NCBI GenBank assembly: GCA_026014735.1
Contig: JAOZHT010000001.1
Coordinates: 620,001 to 684,000 of the forward strand
DNA length: 64,000 bases
Direction of reading: 5' to 3'
Source: Candidatus Bathyarchaeota archaeon
Lineage (GTDB): Archaea > Thermoproteota > Bathyarchaeia > Bathyarchaeales > Bathycorpusculaceae
Shown here: one piece after another, positions 8,987-17,468 of the stretch
Numbering within the stretch: position 1 is the first letter of the stretch
How the letters are laid out: the number at the start of each line of letters is the position of its first letter
Notes under the pieces: model-generated
What the model saw: the letters and a program-made list of their open reading frames with translations, nothing else
Told to the model about the DNA's origin: nothing
Database searches by the model: none
Program-made: the position numbers and the translations under genes

Positions 8987-9222
8987 AACTGTCTTAGCAC
9001 TTAAGATTTATGCAAAAAAAGCCTAAATTGCACTAAAAAACCACGCAAGCGGGAGGCGCCCGGTTAGGCGGGGAAGCATTTATGGCTTGATTGCCGCTGC
9101 TGCTACACGGCTAAGCCTAAAAAATCCGTCGACGTGGCCACTGCAGAATTGCCTTTCAGGTTCAGGTCGGTGGAGATAAATAGTTGAAGTGCAATCTCAC
9201 TACCACAACGGAGAAATAAAAG
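8987..9222. promoter_or_regulatory. Divergent promoter region of the coiled-coil and Lsm genes
   Basis: The minus-strand TATA-like box is at 9005-9012. A plus-strand AGATAAATA at 9174-9182 lies about 45 bases before the Lsm TTG. A further TATA-like CATTTATG near 9079 has no gene directly downstream. Confidence 0.35.
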
Positions 9223-9645
9223 TTGTCTGTAGCGCAAAGAAAATACTTCACTGAAGTGGCAGCGTTGGCAGATAAAGTCGTCGCTGTCGTCACCACTAAC
9301 GGAAAAACCTTCAACGGCACCCTCGTCGGCATCAACCCCGATAACCTCAGCTTATCCTTAGCAGACGTTAAAGATGAATCTGGCAAACTCCTCAACCGAC
9401 TTATCCTCAACGGCTCCAGTGTCGTCCAAATATCCAGCGCCGAAAAACCCTTTGACCTCAAAGCCCTCGCGGGACGCCTAGAGAAGGTTTTCCCCACGAT
9501 GGTTAAACTCTATGAGGATAAGGGCTTCATCTGGGTTATGGATAAAGTGAAATTAACCGAGAAAGGCATCGCGGAGGGTTCCGGGCCAGCCGCTGATCGT
9601 GTACAGAAAGTCTACGATCAATTCATGAGCGAAGTCAAAGCCTAA
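9223..9645 (+). CDS. Sm-like (Lsm/SmAP) RNA-binding protein with C-terminal domain
   Basis: This 140-residue protein opens with an Sm fold (residues about 8-72): Sm1 around KVVAVVTTNGKTFNGTLVGINPDNLSLSLADV, with the Sm2 element LNRLILNGSSVVQIS. A second domain of about 65 residues follows (PFDLKALAGRLEKVFPTMV onward), the arrangement described for archaeal SmAP3 proteins rather than the short SmAP1/2. Such proteins assemble into RNA-binding rings. The TTG start has a GGAG nine bases upstream. The stop overlaps the convergent PAC2 gene by four bases. Confidence 0.8.
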   Translation: MSVAQRKYFTEVAALADKVVAVVTTNGKTFNGTLVGINPDNLSLSLADVKDESGKLLNRLILNGSSVVQISSAEKPFDLKALAGRLEKVFPTMVKLYEDKGFIWVMDKVKLTEKGIAEGSGPAADRVQKVYDQFMSEVKA

Positions 9646-10394
9646 ATAAACCAGCGAAGCTGCTGCTCCTCTTTCTTCTTTTCTTCTGTTATACTTCGAA
9701 TAATCCCAAAGGACTCAAGCATCTTTTTGATTTCTTCGCCGCTTGCCTCAAGCCCCGACAAATCCACTTCTAAGCTTAGATATTTGCCCAGCGTCATTAA
9801 TGCGTAGCGTGCAGCGTTGACGTCGGGGTTCATACCGGGGGTATCCACCAGAAGCGAGAAACCCTTAAAGTCCCTGATACGCGCCAGACCAACCGATAAA
9901 CCCGCGATCCCAAAGACATGTCCCACCATGACTTTGGTGCCTAAATCCAGCGCAGCCTGCATCGTCTCGGGGTCAGTGGCGGTGCTGTAGATTCCGGGTG
10001 CACCCTGCACCTCGTCTTTCTTAAAGCCGCCGATGGAAATTACGAAGCGGCAGCCCAAGTCAGCGGTTATGTCTAGGATTTTGCCGACGAGTTCATATTG
10101 CCCCACGGTGGTGAGGGCCTGGGTGTTGCCATACCAGATGATGAGGTCGCGTCCGCTGCCTGAGCATTTGGCGTAGTAGAGTTCGTTTATCGGGGAACGT
10201 GTTGCGCCGTCCTCGGTTGTTATGGCGAAGTCCTGGAAGCTGCTGGAGAAGATTTGAGCGAACTTTTTGGCTTTGAGTTCTTTGATGAGGTGGAGCGCTG
10301 CGATGTTGGCGACAAAGCCTATGCCGGGTAAGCCTTCGATGAGGATGGGGTCGTTAAGTTGGGGCTTTTCGAGTATGTGGACTGCGCAAACCAT
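9642..10394 (-). CDS. PAC2-family protein (proteasome-assembly chaperone-like)
   Basis: This 250-residue protein matches the archaeal PAC2 family throughout, including the opening PILIEGLPGIGFVANIAALHLI and the central FVISIGGFKKDEVQGAPGIY. Family members such as PbaA/PbaB bind or help assemble the 20S proteasome. A charged linker (EEKKKEEQQ) leads to a C-terminal LRWFI, a hydrophobic-aromatic-X ending reminiscent of the HbYX tails that dock into the proteasome alpha ring. The tail interpretation is inference. No proteasome subunit gene is in the window. Confidence 0.8.
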   Translation of the reverse strand: MVCAVHILEKPQLNDPILIEGLPGIGFVANIAALHLIKELKAKKFAQIFSSSFQDFAITTEDGATRSPINELYYAKCSGSGRDLIIWYGNTQALTTVGQYELVGKILDITADLGCRFVISIGGFKKDEVQGAPGIYSTATDPETMQAALDLGTKVMVGHVFGIAGLSVGLARIRDFKGFSLLVDTPGMNPDVNAARYALMTLGKYLSLEVDLSGLEASGEEIKKMLESFGIIRSITEEKKKEEQQLRWFI

Positions 10395-10431
10395 GACGTG
10401 TGACCTTCGTGCTGGATAGTAGACGGCATGC

Positions 10432-10440
10432 TGATATAAA
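10432..10440 (+). promoter_or_regulatory. TATA box of the beta-helix surface protein
   Basis: GATATAAAG precedes the gene by about 100 bases. The predicted start near 10462 rules out the far upstream start codon at 10400. Confidence 0.4.
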
Positions 10441-10555
10441 GAGATGCCTCATATGCCAAACCGTTGCCGAAGAGCATTCTCAGCAGCGCGGTGGTTCCCC
10501 TAATTTTGGAATAACCTTAAATCCAGATAGGTCTCCCTGTATGCTGGTGTTAACC

Positions 10556-11980
10556 ATGCGCAAGCAAGCCTGCATCGTTCTACTGCTCACATTGGCGGTA
10601 ACCGGATTGTTTGTCTTCCCAAACATCGGCTCCGCATACACGATAAGCGGCCACATCCAAGCCAACACAACCTGGACTGCAGCCAACAGCCCCTACAACC
10701 TCAACAACAACGTTTTCGTCGACTCCGGCGTAACCTTAACCATCGAGCCCGGCGTAACCGTCAATTTAGGGCCCTACATGCTGCAGGTCAACGGCGCCTT
10801 AACCGCGCGGGGCACAAGCAGTAACAGAATCTACTTCACGGGGTCAGGAGCTGATTCAAAAATCGAGTTCACCCAAGCCAGCACCCCCTGGAGTGACTCC
10901 TCAAGTACAGGATGCATAATCGATTATGCCCTCATATCCTCGGTGTCTGCGGTTGTCACTTTTTCTTCGCCTAAAATAAGCAACAGCTACTTCGTCGCAA
11001 GCACAGTTCTGCCCATAGCCGTGAATGGCGGCAACCCCCGGATCGTGGGTAACGTCATAAACTTCGGCACCAACACCAACGGCATCCACATCTTCAACGG
11101 TAACCCCCGCATCTCCGACAACTACATCAAAGGCCAAAACGCCAACTATGGTATATTCATAGAGGGAACCTCCACCTCCACCATAAACAACAATGACATA
11201 ACAAACTGCTACACGGGCATATATGCCGTGGGAGCCGCAACTATAACTAACAACCGCATCCAAAACAACCTTGGCGACGGCATCCGAAACGAGAACCCGA
11301 CATCAACAATCCAATTCAACGCCTTGGTCTTTAACCTCTGCGGCCTAAGCGTGTCGGGCAACATCCAACATAACACAATCACAAATAACATCGTTGGCGT
11401 CTGGGGCCCCCATGCAGATGCCACCATCACCAACAACAACATCTACGGCAACTACAATGCCTCGGCGGGCGCAATCCAAAACGTCCACTTAACCGAAACC
11501 GACAACCTATCCCTCATAAACAACTGGTGGGGAACCACCGATGTAGACGCCATCAACCAGACGATTCTGGACCGCAAAGCAGACCCCGTCAATCTTGGCG
11601 TCGCCAATTTTGTGCCCTTCTTAACTTCAAAGGACGTGTCTGCGCCGGATGCTCCTGCCTCGATTCCGGTGCCCACGCAGCCGCCTACCCCTGCCCCCTA
11701 CACTTCAGCGGCTCCCTCCGCGACGCCCACGGTTCAGCCCACGGCGCTGCCCTACCACACTGAGCAGCCAACCCCGACCACTACGCCCAGAATCATCCAG
11801 CCCAGCAGCATCCCAGTGAACCCCCTCTTGGGCGGCGACGACCTCGGAGACATAGCTAACGTAGTGGTGATTGTCCTTGCTACCCTAACTACGGTGCTTA
11901 TCATCGTGGTGATTAACCGCAGATTCCACCGCAAACCCACGGCGCCTCCCCAGACAGATGGCTCCCCGGTCTCTGTTTAA
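10556..11980 (+). CDS. Membrane-anchored parallel beta-helix surface protein
   Basis: Starting at ATG 10556 (ATG 10541 is also possible), about 474 residues are encoded. A signal peptide (MRKQACIVLLLTLAVTG to FPNIGSA) is followed by a right-handed beta-helix of NosD/pectate-lyase type with many short N-rich turns (GNPRIVGNVINFGTN, NPRISDNYIKG, ATITNNNIYGNY). A Pro/Thr-rich linker of about 60 residues leads to a single C-terminal transmembrane helix (VVVIVLATLTTVLIIVV) and a basic tail. The protein would be displayed outside the cell on a flexible stalk. The ligand is unknown; similar folds bind or cleave polysaccharides. Longer starts upstream would precede the promoter and give no signal peptide at the N-terminus. 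Confidence 0.75.
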   Translation: MRKQACIVLLLTLAVTGLFVFPNIGSAYTISGHIQANTTWTAANSPYNLNNNVFVDSGVTLTIEPGVTVNLGPYMLQVNGALTARGTSSNRIYFTGSGADSKIEFTQASTPWSDSSSTGCIIDYALISSVSAVVTFSSPKISNSYFVASTVLPIAVNGGNPRIVGNVINFGTNTNGIHIFNGNPRISDNYIKGQNANYGIFIEGTSTSTINNNDITNCYTGIYAVGAATITNNRIQNNLGDGIRNENPTSTIQFNALVFNLCGLSVSGNIQHNTITNNIVGVWGPHADATITNNNIYGNYNASAGAIQNVHLTETDNLSLINNWWGTTDVDAINQTILDRKADPVNLGVANFVPFLTSKDVSAPDAPASIPVPTQPPTPAPYTSAAPSATPTVQPTALPYHTEQPTPTTTPRIIQPSSIPVNPLLGGDDLGDIANVVVIVLATLTTVLIIVVINRRFHRKPTAPPQTDGSPVSV

Positions 11981-11989
11981 ACCAACCTT

Positions 11990-11998
11990 TTTTATAAG
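11990..11998 (+). promoter_or_regulatory. TATA box of tgtA
   Basis: TTTTATAAG lies about 37 bases before the TTG at 12031 and predicts a leader of only about ten bases. Confidence 0.5.
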
Positions 11999-12030
11999 CG
12001 AGATACGCTTCAATTGTAGGTTTCACCATC

Positions 12031-13656
12031 TTGAGCTTTGAAATCAAAGAAAAAGATTTGCTGGGCAGAATCGGCAAACTCAAAACCAAAACCGCCACAG
12101 TGGAGACTCCGCTGCTTTTCCCAGTCATCAACCCAGTTAGCCAACCCATACCCTGCCGGCGGCTCAAGGAAACCTTCGGGGTCCAAGCCCTCATCACCAA
12201 CAGCTACATCAACAAGAAACGCTTCGGCGAAAAAATAGTTGAAATGGGCGGGCTCCACAAGTTTCTCGACTACGACGGCGCAGTTATGACGGACAGCGGC
12301 GCCTACCAGATTCTTGTCTACGGCGAAGTCGAGGTTTCTCAGAAAGAAATCGTCGCTTACCAGGAAGCCATCGGAAGCGACATCGCCACCATCCTTGACA
12401 TCCCCACCGGCTGGAAAGTCACCAAGGAGCAGGCGCAGGTCACGGTGGCTGAGACGCTGCGTCGAGCCAAAGCTTTCTTCCAAGAGAAAACCCGCGACGA
12501 CATCCTCTGGGTGGGTCCAGTACAGGGCGGGAGGCATCTGGATTTGGTGGCGCAATCCGCGGTTGAGATGGGTAAACTCGACTTTCCCATCCATGCCCTG
12601 GGCAGCCCCACCGAAGTCATGGAGAACTACCGCTACGACGTCTTAGCTGATATGATAATTACCTGCCGAAAAGGCATCCCCATAGAGCGTCCCCTGCACC
12701 TCTTCGGCGCCGGCCACCCCAGCATGTTCGCGCTCGCAGTATCCTTAGGATGCGACCTCTTCGACAGCGCCGCCTACGCGCTTTATGCCCGTGAGGGACG
12801 CTACATGACTGAAAACGGCACTTGGCGCATCGATGAACTAGATTATTTCCCCTGCAGCTGCCCCAAATGCGCCTCTGAAACCCCCGAGGCACTAAGGCGC
12901 AAACCCGCCAAGGAACGCGAAGTCTTCCTGGCAGAGCACAACCTCCACGTCTGCTTATCTGAGCTCCGCCGCATTAAGCAGGCTATCCGCGACGGAAGAC
13001 TCTGGGAACACACCGAAATGAGGCTACACGCCCACCCCGCCTTGCTCTCGGCGCTCAAACACATAAAAAGCCACAGTGACTTCATAGAAAAGTACAGTCC
13101 CTCCGTTAAAAGCAGCGGCTTTTTCTACTTTGACTCCGTGGGGCTGACGCGTCCCGAAATCACCCATTACCGCAACAGACTAACCGAACGCTACACTCCC
13201 CCCGCCCCGGCGAAGGTGCTTTTTTTGGTTCCTCAGACCCGCAGCAAACCCTTCCACAAGGCGCCGGAATTCAAAAAAATCCGCCATCTCCTCAGAAAAA
13301 TAGGCCCCGACGCGGTGCGAGTGCACCTCTGCGTTTTCTGCGCGCCATTTGGCGTGGTTCCACTTGACCTCGACGAGGTTTATCCGCTCAGCCAGCATGA
13401 AACCGCCCTGCCGCTTGACGCTGAAACCATAGATTATGTTGCGTCGCAAGTCGCCGCCTATATCCAGCAAAACCGCTACCGCGGCGTTGTATTGCTTAAC
13501 GATAGGAAACTTTGGGGCGGCACTGTTGCGGCTGCAAGCAAGGGTGCCTGTGAGGCTAAGGGGCTGCCGTTTGGTCTGGTTGAGGCGAACGTGACTGGGA
13601 CAAAAGAGATGCTGCTGAGCCTAGAAGAGCTTTTGCGTAGGCAGCTTGGCCTGTAG
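12031..13656 (+). CDS. tgtA: Archaeosine tRNA-guanine transglycosylase
   Basis: The enzyme swaps guanine-15 of archaeal tRNAs for preQ0, the first step of archaeosine formation. The 541 residues contain the catalytic TIM barrel (residues 1-360): MTDSGAYQ with the conserved Asp, WVGPVQGG, HALGSP and GHPSMFALAV, then a zinc site in YFPCSCPKCAS. After the barrel comes the C1/C2-type region (about 365-541), which ends at VEANVTGTKEMLLSLEELLRRQLGL with no PUA domain. Typical archaeal enzymes carry PUA as a final module of about 75 residues. The TTG start follows a TATA box with a very short leader. Confidence 0.9.
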   Translation: MSFEIKEKDLLGRIGKLKTKTATVETPLLFPVINPVSQPIPCRRLKETFGVQALITNSYINKKRFGEKIVEMGGLHKFLDYDGAVMTDSGAYQILVYGEVEVSQKEIVAYQEAIGSDIATILDIPTGWKVTKEQAQVTVAETLRRAKAFFQEKTRDDILWVGPVQGGRHLDLVAQSAVEMGKLDFPIHALGSPTEVMENYRYDVLADMIITCRKGIPIERPLHLFGAGHPSMFALAVSLGCDLFDSAAYALYAREGRYMTENGTWRIDELDYFPCSCPKCASETPEALRRKPAKEREVFLAEHNLHVCLSELRRIKQAIRDGRLWEHTEMRLHAHPALLSALKHIKSHSDFIEKYSPSVKSSGFFYFDSVGLTRPEITHYRNRLTERYTPPAPAKVLFLVPQTRSKPFHKAPEFKKIRHLLRKIGPDAVRVHLCVFCAPFGVVPLDLDEVYPLSQHETALPLDAETIDYVASQVAAYIQQNRYRGVVLLNDRKLWGGTVAAASKGACEAKGLPFGLVEANVTGTKEMLLSLEELLRRQLGL

Positions 13657-13689
13657 AGGCAAGGGCGAAATTGAAAAGGAAAAGAAGGT

Positions 13690-13959
13690 TTATTCGGGTA
13701 GGTTAAAGCCCAGGTTTTTCTCAACTACTTTGACTTGTTCGCTTTGAGCGAATTCTTTGAGCACAGTTACCGCTGCCATTAGGGGGCATTCTTTGCAGTG
13801 GTCGCCTAGCTTTTTTTGGCTGCATAGGCGGATGTAGAGGTTTTCGATGTGCTCCATGGCCATTGCATATTCCTTGAGGTCTATTTTTACGGGCTGGAAG
13901 TTGTTTTCAATTTCTTGTTGCAAAATATCCTTTCGCCTCTCTTCTGAAGTATGAGTCAA
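13690..13959 (-). CDS. Small cysteine-containing protein under a palindromic operator
   Basis: This 89-residue soluble protein is predicted to be mostly helical, with a Cys-x8-Cys-x2-Cys motif (residues about 46-59) that could bind metal or an iron-sulfur cluster. I recognise no family. The TTG start is the first possible initiation codon: an in-frame TGA lies nine bases upstream. A strong TATA box (13980-13990) puts the transcript start almost exactly on this TTG, so the mRNA may be leaderless. A palindrome overlaps the start region. It is convergent with tgtA. Confidence 0.6.
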   Translation of the reverse strand: MTHTSEERRKDILQQEIENNFQPVKIDLKEYAMAMEHIENLYIRLCSQKKLGDHCKECPLMAAVTVLKEFAQSEQVKVVEKNLGFNLPE

Positions 13960-13976
13960 TACTCATTTCTCATACT
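13948..13976. promoter_or_regulatory. Palindromic operator between TATA box and start codon
   Basis: A perfect 8-base inverted repeat, AGTATGAG and CTCATACT, has a 13-base spacer that contains part of a second small inverted repeat (TGAGT-CAAT-ACTCA). The site covers the predicted transcription start, a typical place for a repressor. Confidence 0.6.
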
Positions 13977-13979
13977 TTG

Positions 13980-13990
13980 CTATATATAAG
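13980..13990 (-). promoter_or_regulatory. Strong TATA box
   Basis: CTTATATATAG on the minus strand lies about 26 bases from the TTG at 13959. Confidence 0.6.
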
Positions 13991-14292
13991 CTTTGAGACT
14001 CAGCTCCTGAATAACCAAACGCAAGAATTAGCGAGAAATGTAGATTTGTACAACGCAATCTCAAAAAAACCCCGAAAAAATTCTCAATCGATGCAACCCC
14101 AATAACAGCCACAAAAAGCCATCCGACCCCGTTTTTGCCTCGCCTAAACCTATGGAAAGCAAATAAAAACAGCAATGAAACACAAAAAAAGCATCTGCCC
14201 AACGCTAAACAACCACGCCAAAAACCAAAAATCGCCCGCAATTCACTGCATGTTAAGAAGCTTTTTTACTTCCAACCACCATAAGCCAACAC
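13991..14292. other. Intergenic gap, A-rich
   Basis: Apart from the promoter of the small protein on its left, I see no gene, hairpin or repeat. A frame on the minus strand lacks a ribosome-binding site and has the skewed composition of non-coding DNA. Confidence 0.4.
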
Positions 14293-14898
14293 ATGACCCC
14301 GCTCTACGCTGATCTTCACATCCACACAGTCTACTCAGCCGACTCCCTCATCCAGCCAAAAACATTGGTGGATATGCTGGCGCGGCACAGCTACATCAAA
14401 GCCGCCGCAGTCACAGACCACGACAGCGTCCGAGGCTGCAAAGCAACCGTCGAACTCGCCCGCGCCTACCCCGACATCCTAATTATCCCCGGATGCGAAA
14501 TCAGCACACCACAGGGAGACATGCTTGTTTTAGGCACCTACGAGTTGCCGCCAAAGCCCTGGTCACCGCAAAACGTGGCGGACTTTGCAAAATCCATCGG
14601 AGGCGTCTCCATCGTGGCGCATCCCTTCCGCACCTACGGCATGGGTGAAGGCGCACGCAACCTCAAAGTAGATGCCATCGAGGTGCTTAACGGCGGCAGC
14701 AGCAAACAAGCCAACGAGCAAGCCAAAGAACTCGCACGGGAACTGGGGTTGCCTGGAACAGCGGGCAGCGATGCACATGCGGTTTCGGAGCTTTTTGCCT
14801 TCTGCAACAGGATTGAGGCGGATTTAGATGTTGACTCGGTTTTGGCGGCGATAAAGAAGGGTGCAGTGAGGGCGCAGCTGCCGATGACTCCCAAATAG
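14293..14898 (+). CDS. PHP-domain metal-dependent phosphoesterase
   Basis: The 201-residue protein has the ordered PHP motifs: DLHIHTVYSADS (motif I), TDHDSVRGC (II), PGCEIST (III-like, metal-binding Glu), SIVAHPFRTYG and GSDAHAVSELFAF near the C-terminus. These residues bind the two or three metal ions. Small stand-alone archaeal PHP proteins are phosphoesterases of the YciV/TrpH group, acting on small phosphate substrates or short nucleotides. The exact substrate cannot be read from sequence. Confidence 0.85.
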   Translation: MTPLYADLHIHTVYSADSLIQPKTLVDMLARHSYIKAAAVTDHDSVRGCKATVELARAYPDILIIPGCEISTPQGDMLVLGTYELPPKPWSPQNVADFAKSIGGVSIVAHPFRTYGMGEGARNLKVDAIEVLNGGSSKQANEQAKELARELGLPGTAGSDAHAVSELFAFCNRIEADLDVDSVLAAIKKGAVRAQLPMTPK

Positions 14899-15021
14899 CC
14901 TCAGGCAACGATGGGGCAGTTGCCTAGAAAAACAGCTGGGCACACGGCATATGCTGCGGGTGGACCTTGAATTCTCAATGGACGCATAAAATCCCCACTG
15001 GGAAGCTAACATTTGCCTTAG

Positions 15022-15038
15022 TATAAATAGAGGGGGGA
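15022..15038 (+). promoter_or_regulatory. TATA/G-tract element, copy A
   Basis: TATAAATAGAGGGGGGA is identical over 17 bases to copy B (18336-18352, minus strand). It lies 145 bases before the RNase gene, which suggests a separate short transcript or a long leader. A 6-base stem (ACAGCT/AGCTGT, about 15132-15156) follows downstream. Confidence 0.5.
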
Positions 15039-15182
15039 GGTAGAGAAAGCACGCCTAACTATTCAACCCAGCAAGCCTAGCCAGTATGCGCTTAAATGAA
15101 AGCTCAAATCCATTTCCCATACATTTTTAAAACAGCTCAGGCTCCTTTTTAGCTGTAAACATAGACGTTAGGACTGGTTTGT

Positions 15183-16439
15183 TTGCAGGTTGGGTTTTTA
15201 GGCGGCGCAAGGGAAGTTGGCAGAATCGGAATCACGGTTAAGTCAGCGAAGACTCAGGTAGTGCTTGACTATGGCGTGATGCTTGACAACGAACCGGGAT
15301 TCCCCATGCATGTCCCCCCAAAAGACGTCGACGCCCTCATCCTTACGCACAGCCACCTCGACCACAGCGGTGCACTGCCGATTTTCTACATAAACGACCA
15401 AATCCCCCTCATCACAAACAAACTCAACCTCGAACTCAGCCAACTGCTAATCCAGGACTTCATCCACCTCTCCAGCTACTACCTGCCCTTCGAGTACCTG
15501 GAACTTAAAACCATGATGCGCAACAACCACCACCTCGAATTCGGAGAGTCAACAAATGTGGGTGACATGAAAATCACTCTCCTCAACGCAGGCCACACGC
15601 CTGGCAGCGCATCGGTGCTTATCGAGGCAGAAGGGAAACGGTTCCTCTATACAGGCGACTTCAACACTGAGGAAAGCAAGCTTTTAGCAGGCGCATCTAT
15701 GGATTACGGTGACCTCGACGCAGTTGTCATCGAAAGCACCTACGCCGACAGCGACCACACCGAACGCAAAGAACTCGAGCGGCAATTCGTGGATGCCTGT
15801 AACGCAGTTGTGGAAGTCGGCGGAACCGTGCTTGTGCCCAGCTTCGGCGTAGGAAGATCACAGGAGATGGCATGCATCTTAGCCGCCAACCACTTCGAGT
15901 ACCCCATCATCCTCGATGGTATGGCGCGGGAAGCCAGCCGAGTAATCATGAACTACAAGGAGTTCCTCAAGGACCCCCGACTTTTCATGAACGCCATGCA
16001 TTCGGTGGAGTGGGTGGAAGGCTGGCGAGACCGCCGCAAAGCCATCAAAACCCCCTGCGTCATCATCAGCACCGCAGGCATGCTTAAAGGTGGACCAGCA
16101 GCATTCTACCTGTCTAAGCTGGCTAAAAAAGCCATAAACGCCGTGTATCTTGTCAGCTACCAAATCCCCGGCACACCTGGACGCGAACTCATGGAAAAAG
16201 GCGTCTGCACCATCGATGGACAAGTCCGAAAAATCAAAGCTGCCTACCGCCACTTTGACTTTTCAAGCCACTGCGGCGCAAGCCAACTTAAAGGAGCCCT
16301 AACTAAACTCGGCGGCAAACCCAAAGTTTTCGTGGTGCATGGCGCAGAGGGCAACTGTGAACTCTTTGCGAATTGGGCGCATACGGAGTTGGGGTTGGAT
16401 GCGGTGGCTCCACGGACTGGTGACCGATTCGAGATTTAA
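15183..16439 (+). CDS. Beta-CASP metallo-beta-lactamase ribonuclease (aCPSF2-like)
   Basis: The 418 residues form a metallo-beta-lactamase plus beta-CASP enzyme. The zinc motif THSHLDHSGALP, a following NAGHTPGSAS, YTGDFNTEES and ESTYAD are all present, then the beta-CASP part with VPSFGVGRSQE, STAGMLKGGPA, HFDFSSHC and VVHGAEG. No N-terminal KH domains are present, which matches the shorter archaeal aCPSF2/RNase J-type proteins rather than aCPSF1. Predicted role: endo- or exonuclease in RNA maturation or decay. The start is TTG at 15183. Confidence 0.85.
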   Translation: MQVGFLGGAREVGRIGITVKSAKTQVVLDYGVMLDNEPGFPMHVPPKDVDALILTHSHLDHSGALPIFYINDQIPLITNKLNLELSQLLIQDFIHLSSYYLPFEYLELKTMMRNNHHLEFGESTNVGDMKITLLNAGHTPGSASVLIEAEGKRFLYTGDFNTEESKLLAGASMDYGDLDAVVIESTYADSDHTERKELERQFVDACNAVVEVGGTVLVPSFGVGRSQEMACILAANHFEYPIILDGMAREASRVIMNYKEFLKDPRLFMNAMHSVEWVEGWRDRRKAIKTPCVIISTAGMLKGGPAAFYLSKLAKKAINAVYLVSYQIPGTPGRELMEKGVCTIDGQVRKIKAAYRHFDFSSHCGASQLKGALTKLGGKPKVFVVHGAEGNCELFANWAHTELGLDAVAPRTGDRFEI

Positions 16440-16538
16440 TGCTCCTAAACGGGTCAGCTGGGTTTACCTGGGATTCTGGCAAACCTTATTCTGTAAGTGT
16501 GTTATCTAAAAAGGCAAACGTGCAAAGGAAACTTTGAA

Positions 16539-17417
16539 ATGACAGAGCAGACTCAACCGACAAATAATACAAGCGAGCAGGACAAGTTCAAATTTCAACT
16601 TGTCTATTTGCTGCCGATACTGGCAAGTATGCTCTTTGGATTAGCCTGCGCTGCCGTATTGCTGCCCAAATCGGTTCCCATTACGCCAGTCACACCTATC
16701 TCACCAGACACGCCTGGCGCCGATTGGGGCAACGCAGTTTACTTTCTGGTGCTTATCGCCGCCAGCGCCACCGTCTTCTATATCCTGCTTAAACGGAAAA
16801 GCAAACGCATCATCAAAGGCTTAATTATACTTGCGTTAACTACCGCGGCAATGCTGTTATCCATCGTTTATCTAATCGCGTTATCAGAGTATGTGCCCCT
16901 CATAGCTGACTGGCTAATTATTATCCCGCTTGCCTTGGTTTTCACGGCGCTTTTTGATTTAGCCATATTCCGCTTCGGATACATACCACGCAACGTCGCA
17001 GTAGTCATAATGGGTGGTGCGTTGGGCATGTTTTTTGGCTACAACATCGCCAGCATATCGCTTTGGAGCGCCGTGCTAATTTTGGTATTCTTAGCCATCT
17101 ATGACATATTTGCGGTGTATAAGGGTCCAGTTGGCAAGATTGCGCAGTCAGGGCTTGATCAACTGCAGGGACTAAGCTTCTCGTTTAAGGATATCCAGAT
17201 GGGCTTAGGCGACTTGGTGTTTTACTCTATGCTTACAGGCGCCATGATTTTCGGTTTCCCCTCATCATTATATCCGGCATTAGCGTCGCTTGTCGGCATC
17301 ATGGCGGGTTCAGCAATAACCCTCTACATGCTGGAAAAGAAAGGGCTCTTCCCCGGTTTGCCGTTTCCGATAATGCTGGGCTTAGCGTTTGGGTTAACTG
17401 TGGGTTTTCTGGTTTAA
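16539..17417 (+). CDS. Presenilin/signal-peptide-peptidase-like intramembrane protease
   Basis: Starting at ATG 16539 (AAAGGA upstream), about 292 residues are encoded with eight or nine transmembrane helices. The two catalytic aspartates of GxGD proteases are visible: IYDIFAVYKGP near residue 189 and MGLGDLVFYSML near residue 225. The third signature, PAL, is replaced by PFP in GLPFPIMLGL. Such enzymes cleave membrane-embedded peptides, for example leftover signal peptides. The substrate is unknown; nearby pilin precursors are handled by a different peptidase. Confidence 0.85.
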   Translation: MTEQTQPTNNTSEQDKFKFQLVYLLPILASMLFGLACAAVLLPKSVPITPVTPISPDTPGADWGNAVYFLVLIAASATVFYILLKRKSKRIIKGLIILALTTAAMLLSIVYLIALSEYVPLIADWLIIIPLALVFTALFDLAIFRFGYIPRNVAVVIMGGALGMFFGYNIASISLWSAVLILVFLAIYDIFAVYKGPVGKIAQSGLDQLQGLSFSFKDIQMGLGDLVFYSMLTGAMIFGFPSSLYPALASLVGIMAGSAITLYMLEKKGLFPGLPFPIMLGLAFGLTVGFLV

Positions 17418-17468
17418 GCCTCTTAAAAATTTAAGAGGCACCTAACCACTCTATAGAAAGGTGACTTT

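Noticed and set aside
13963-14241. Minus-strand frame of 92 codons
   Set aside because: It covers the TATA box and operator of the small protein and has non-coding composition (Phe/Cys-rich).
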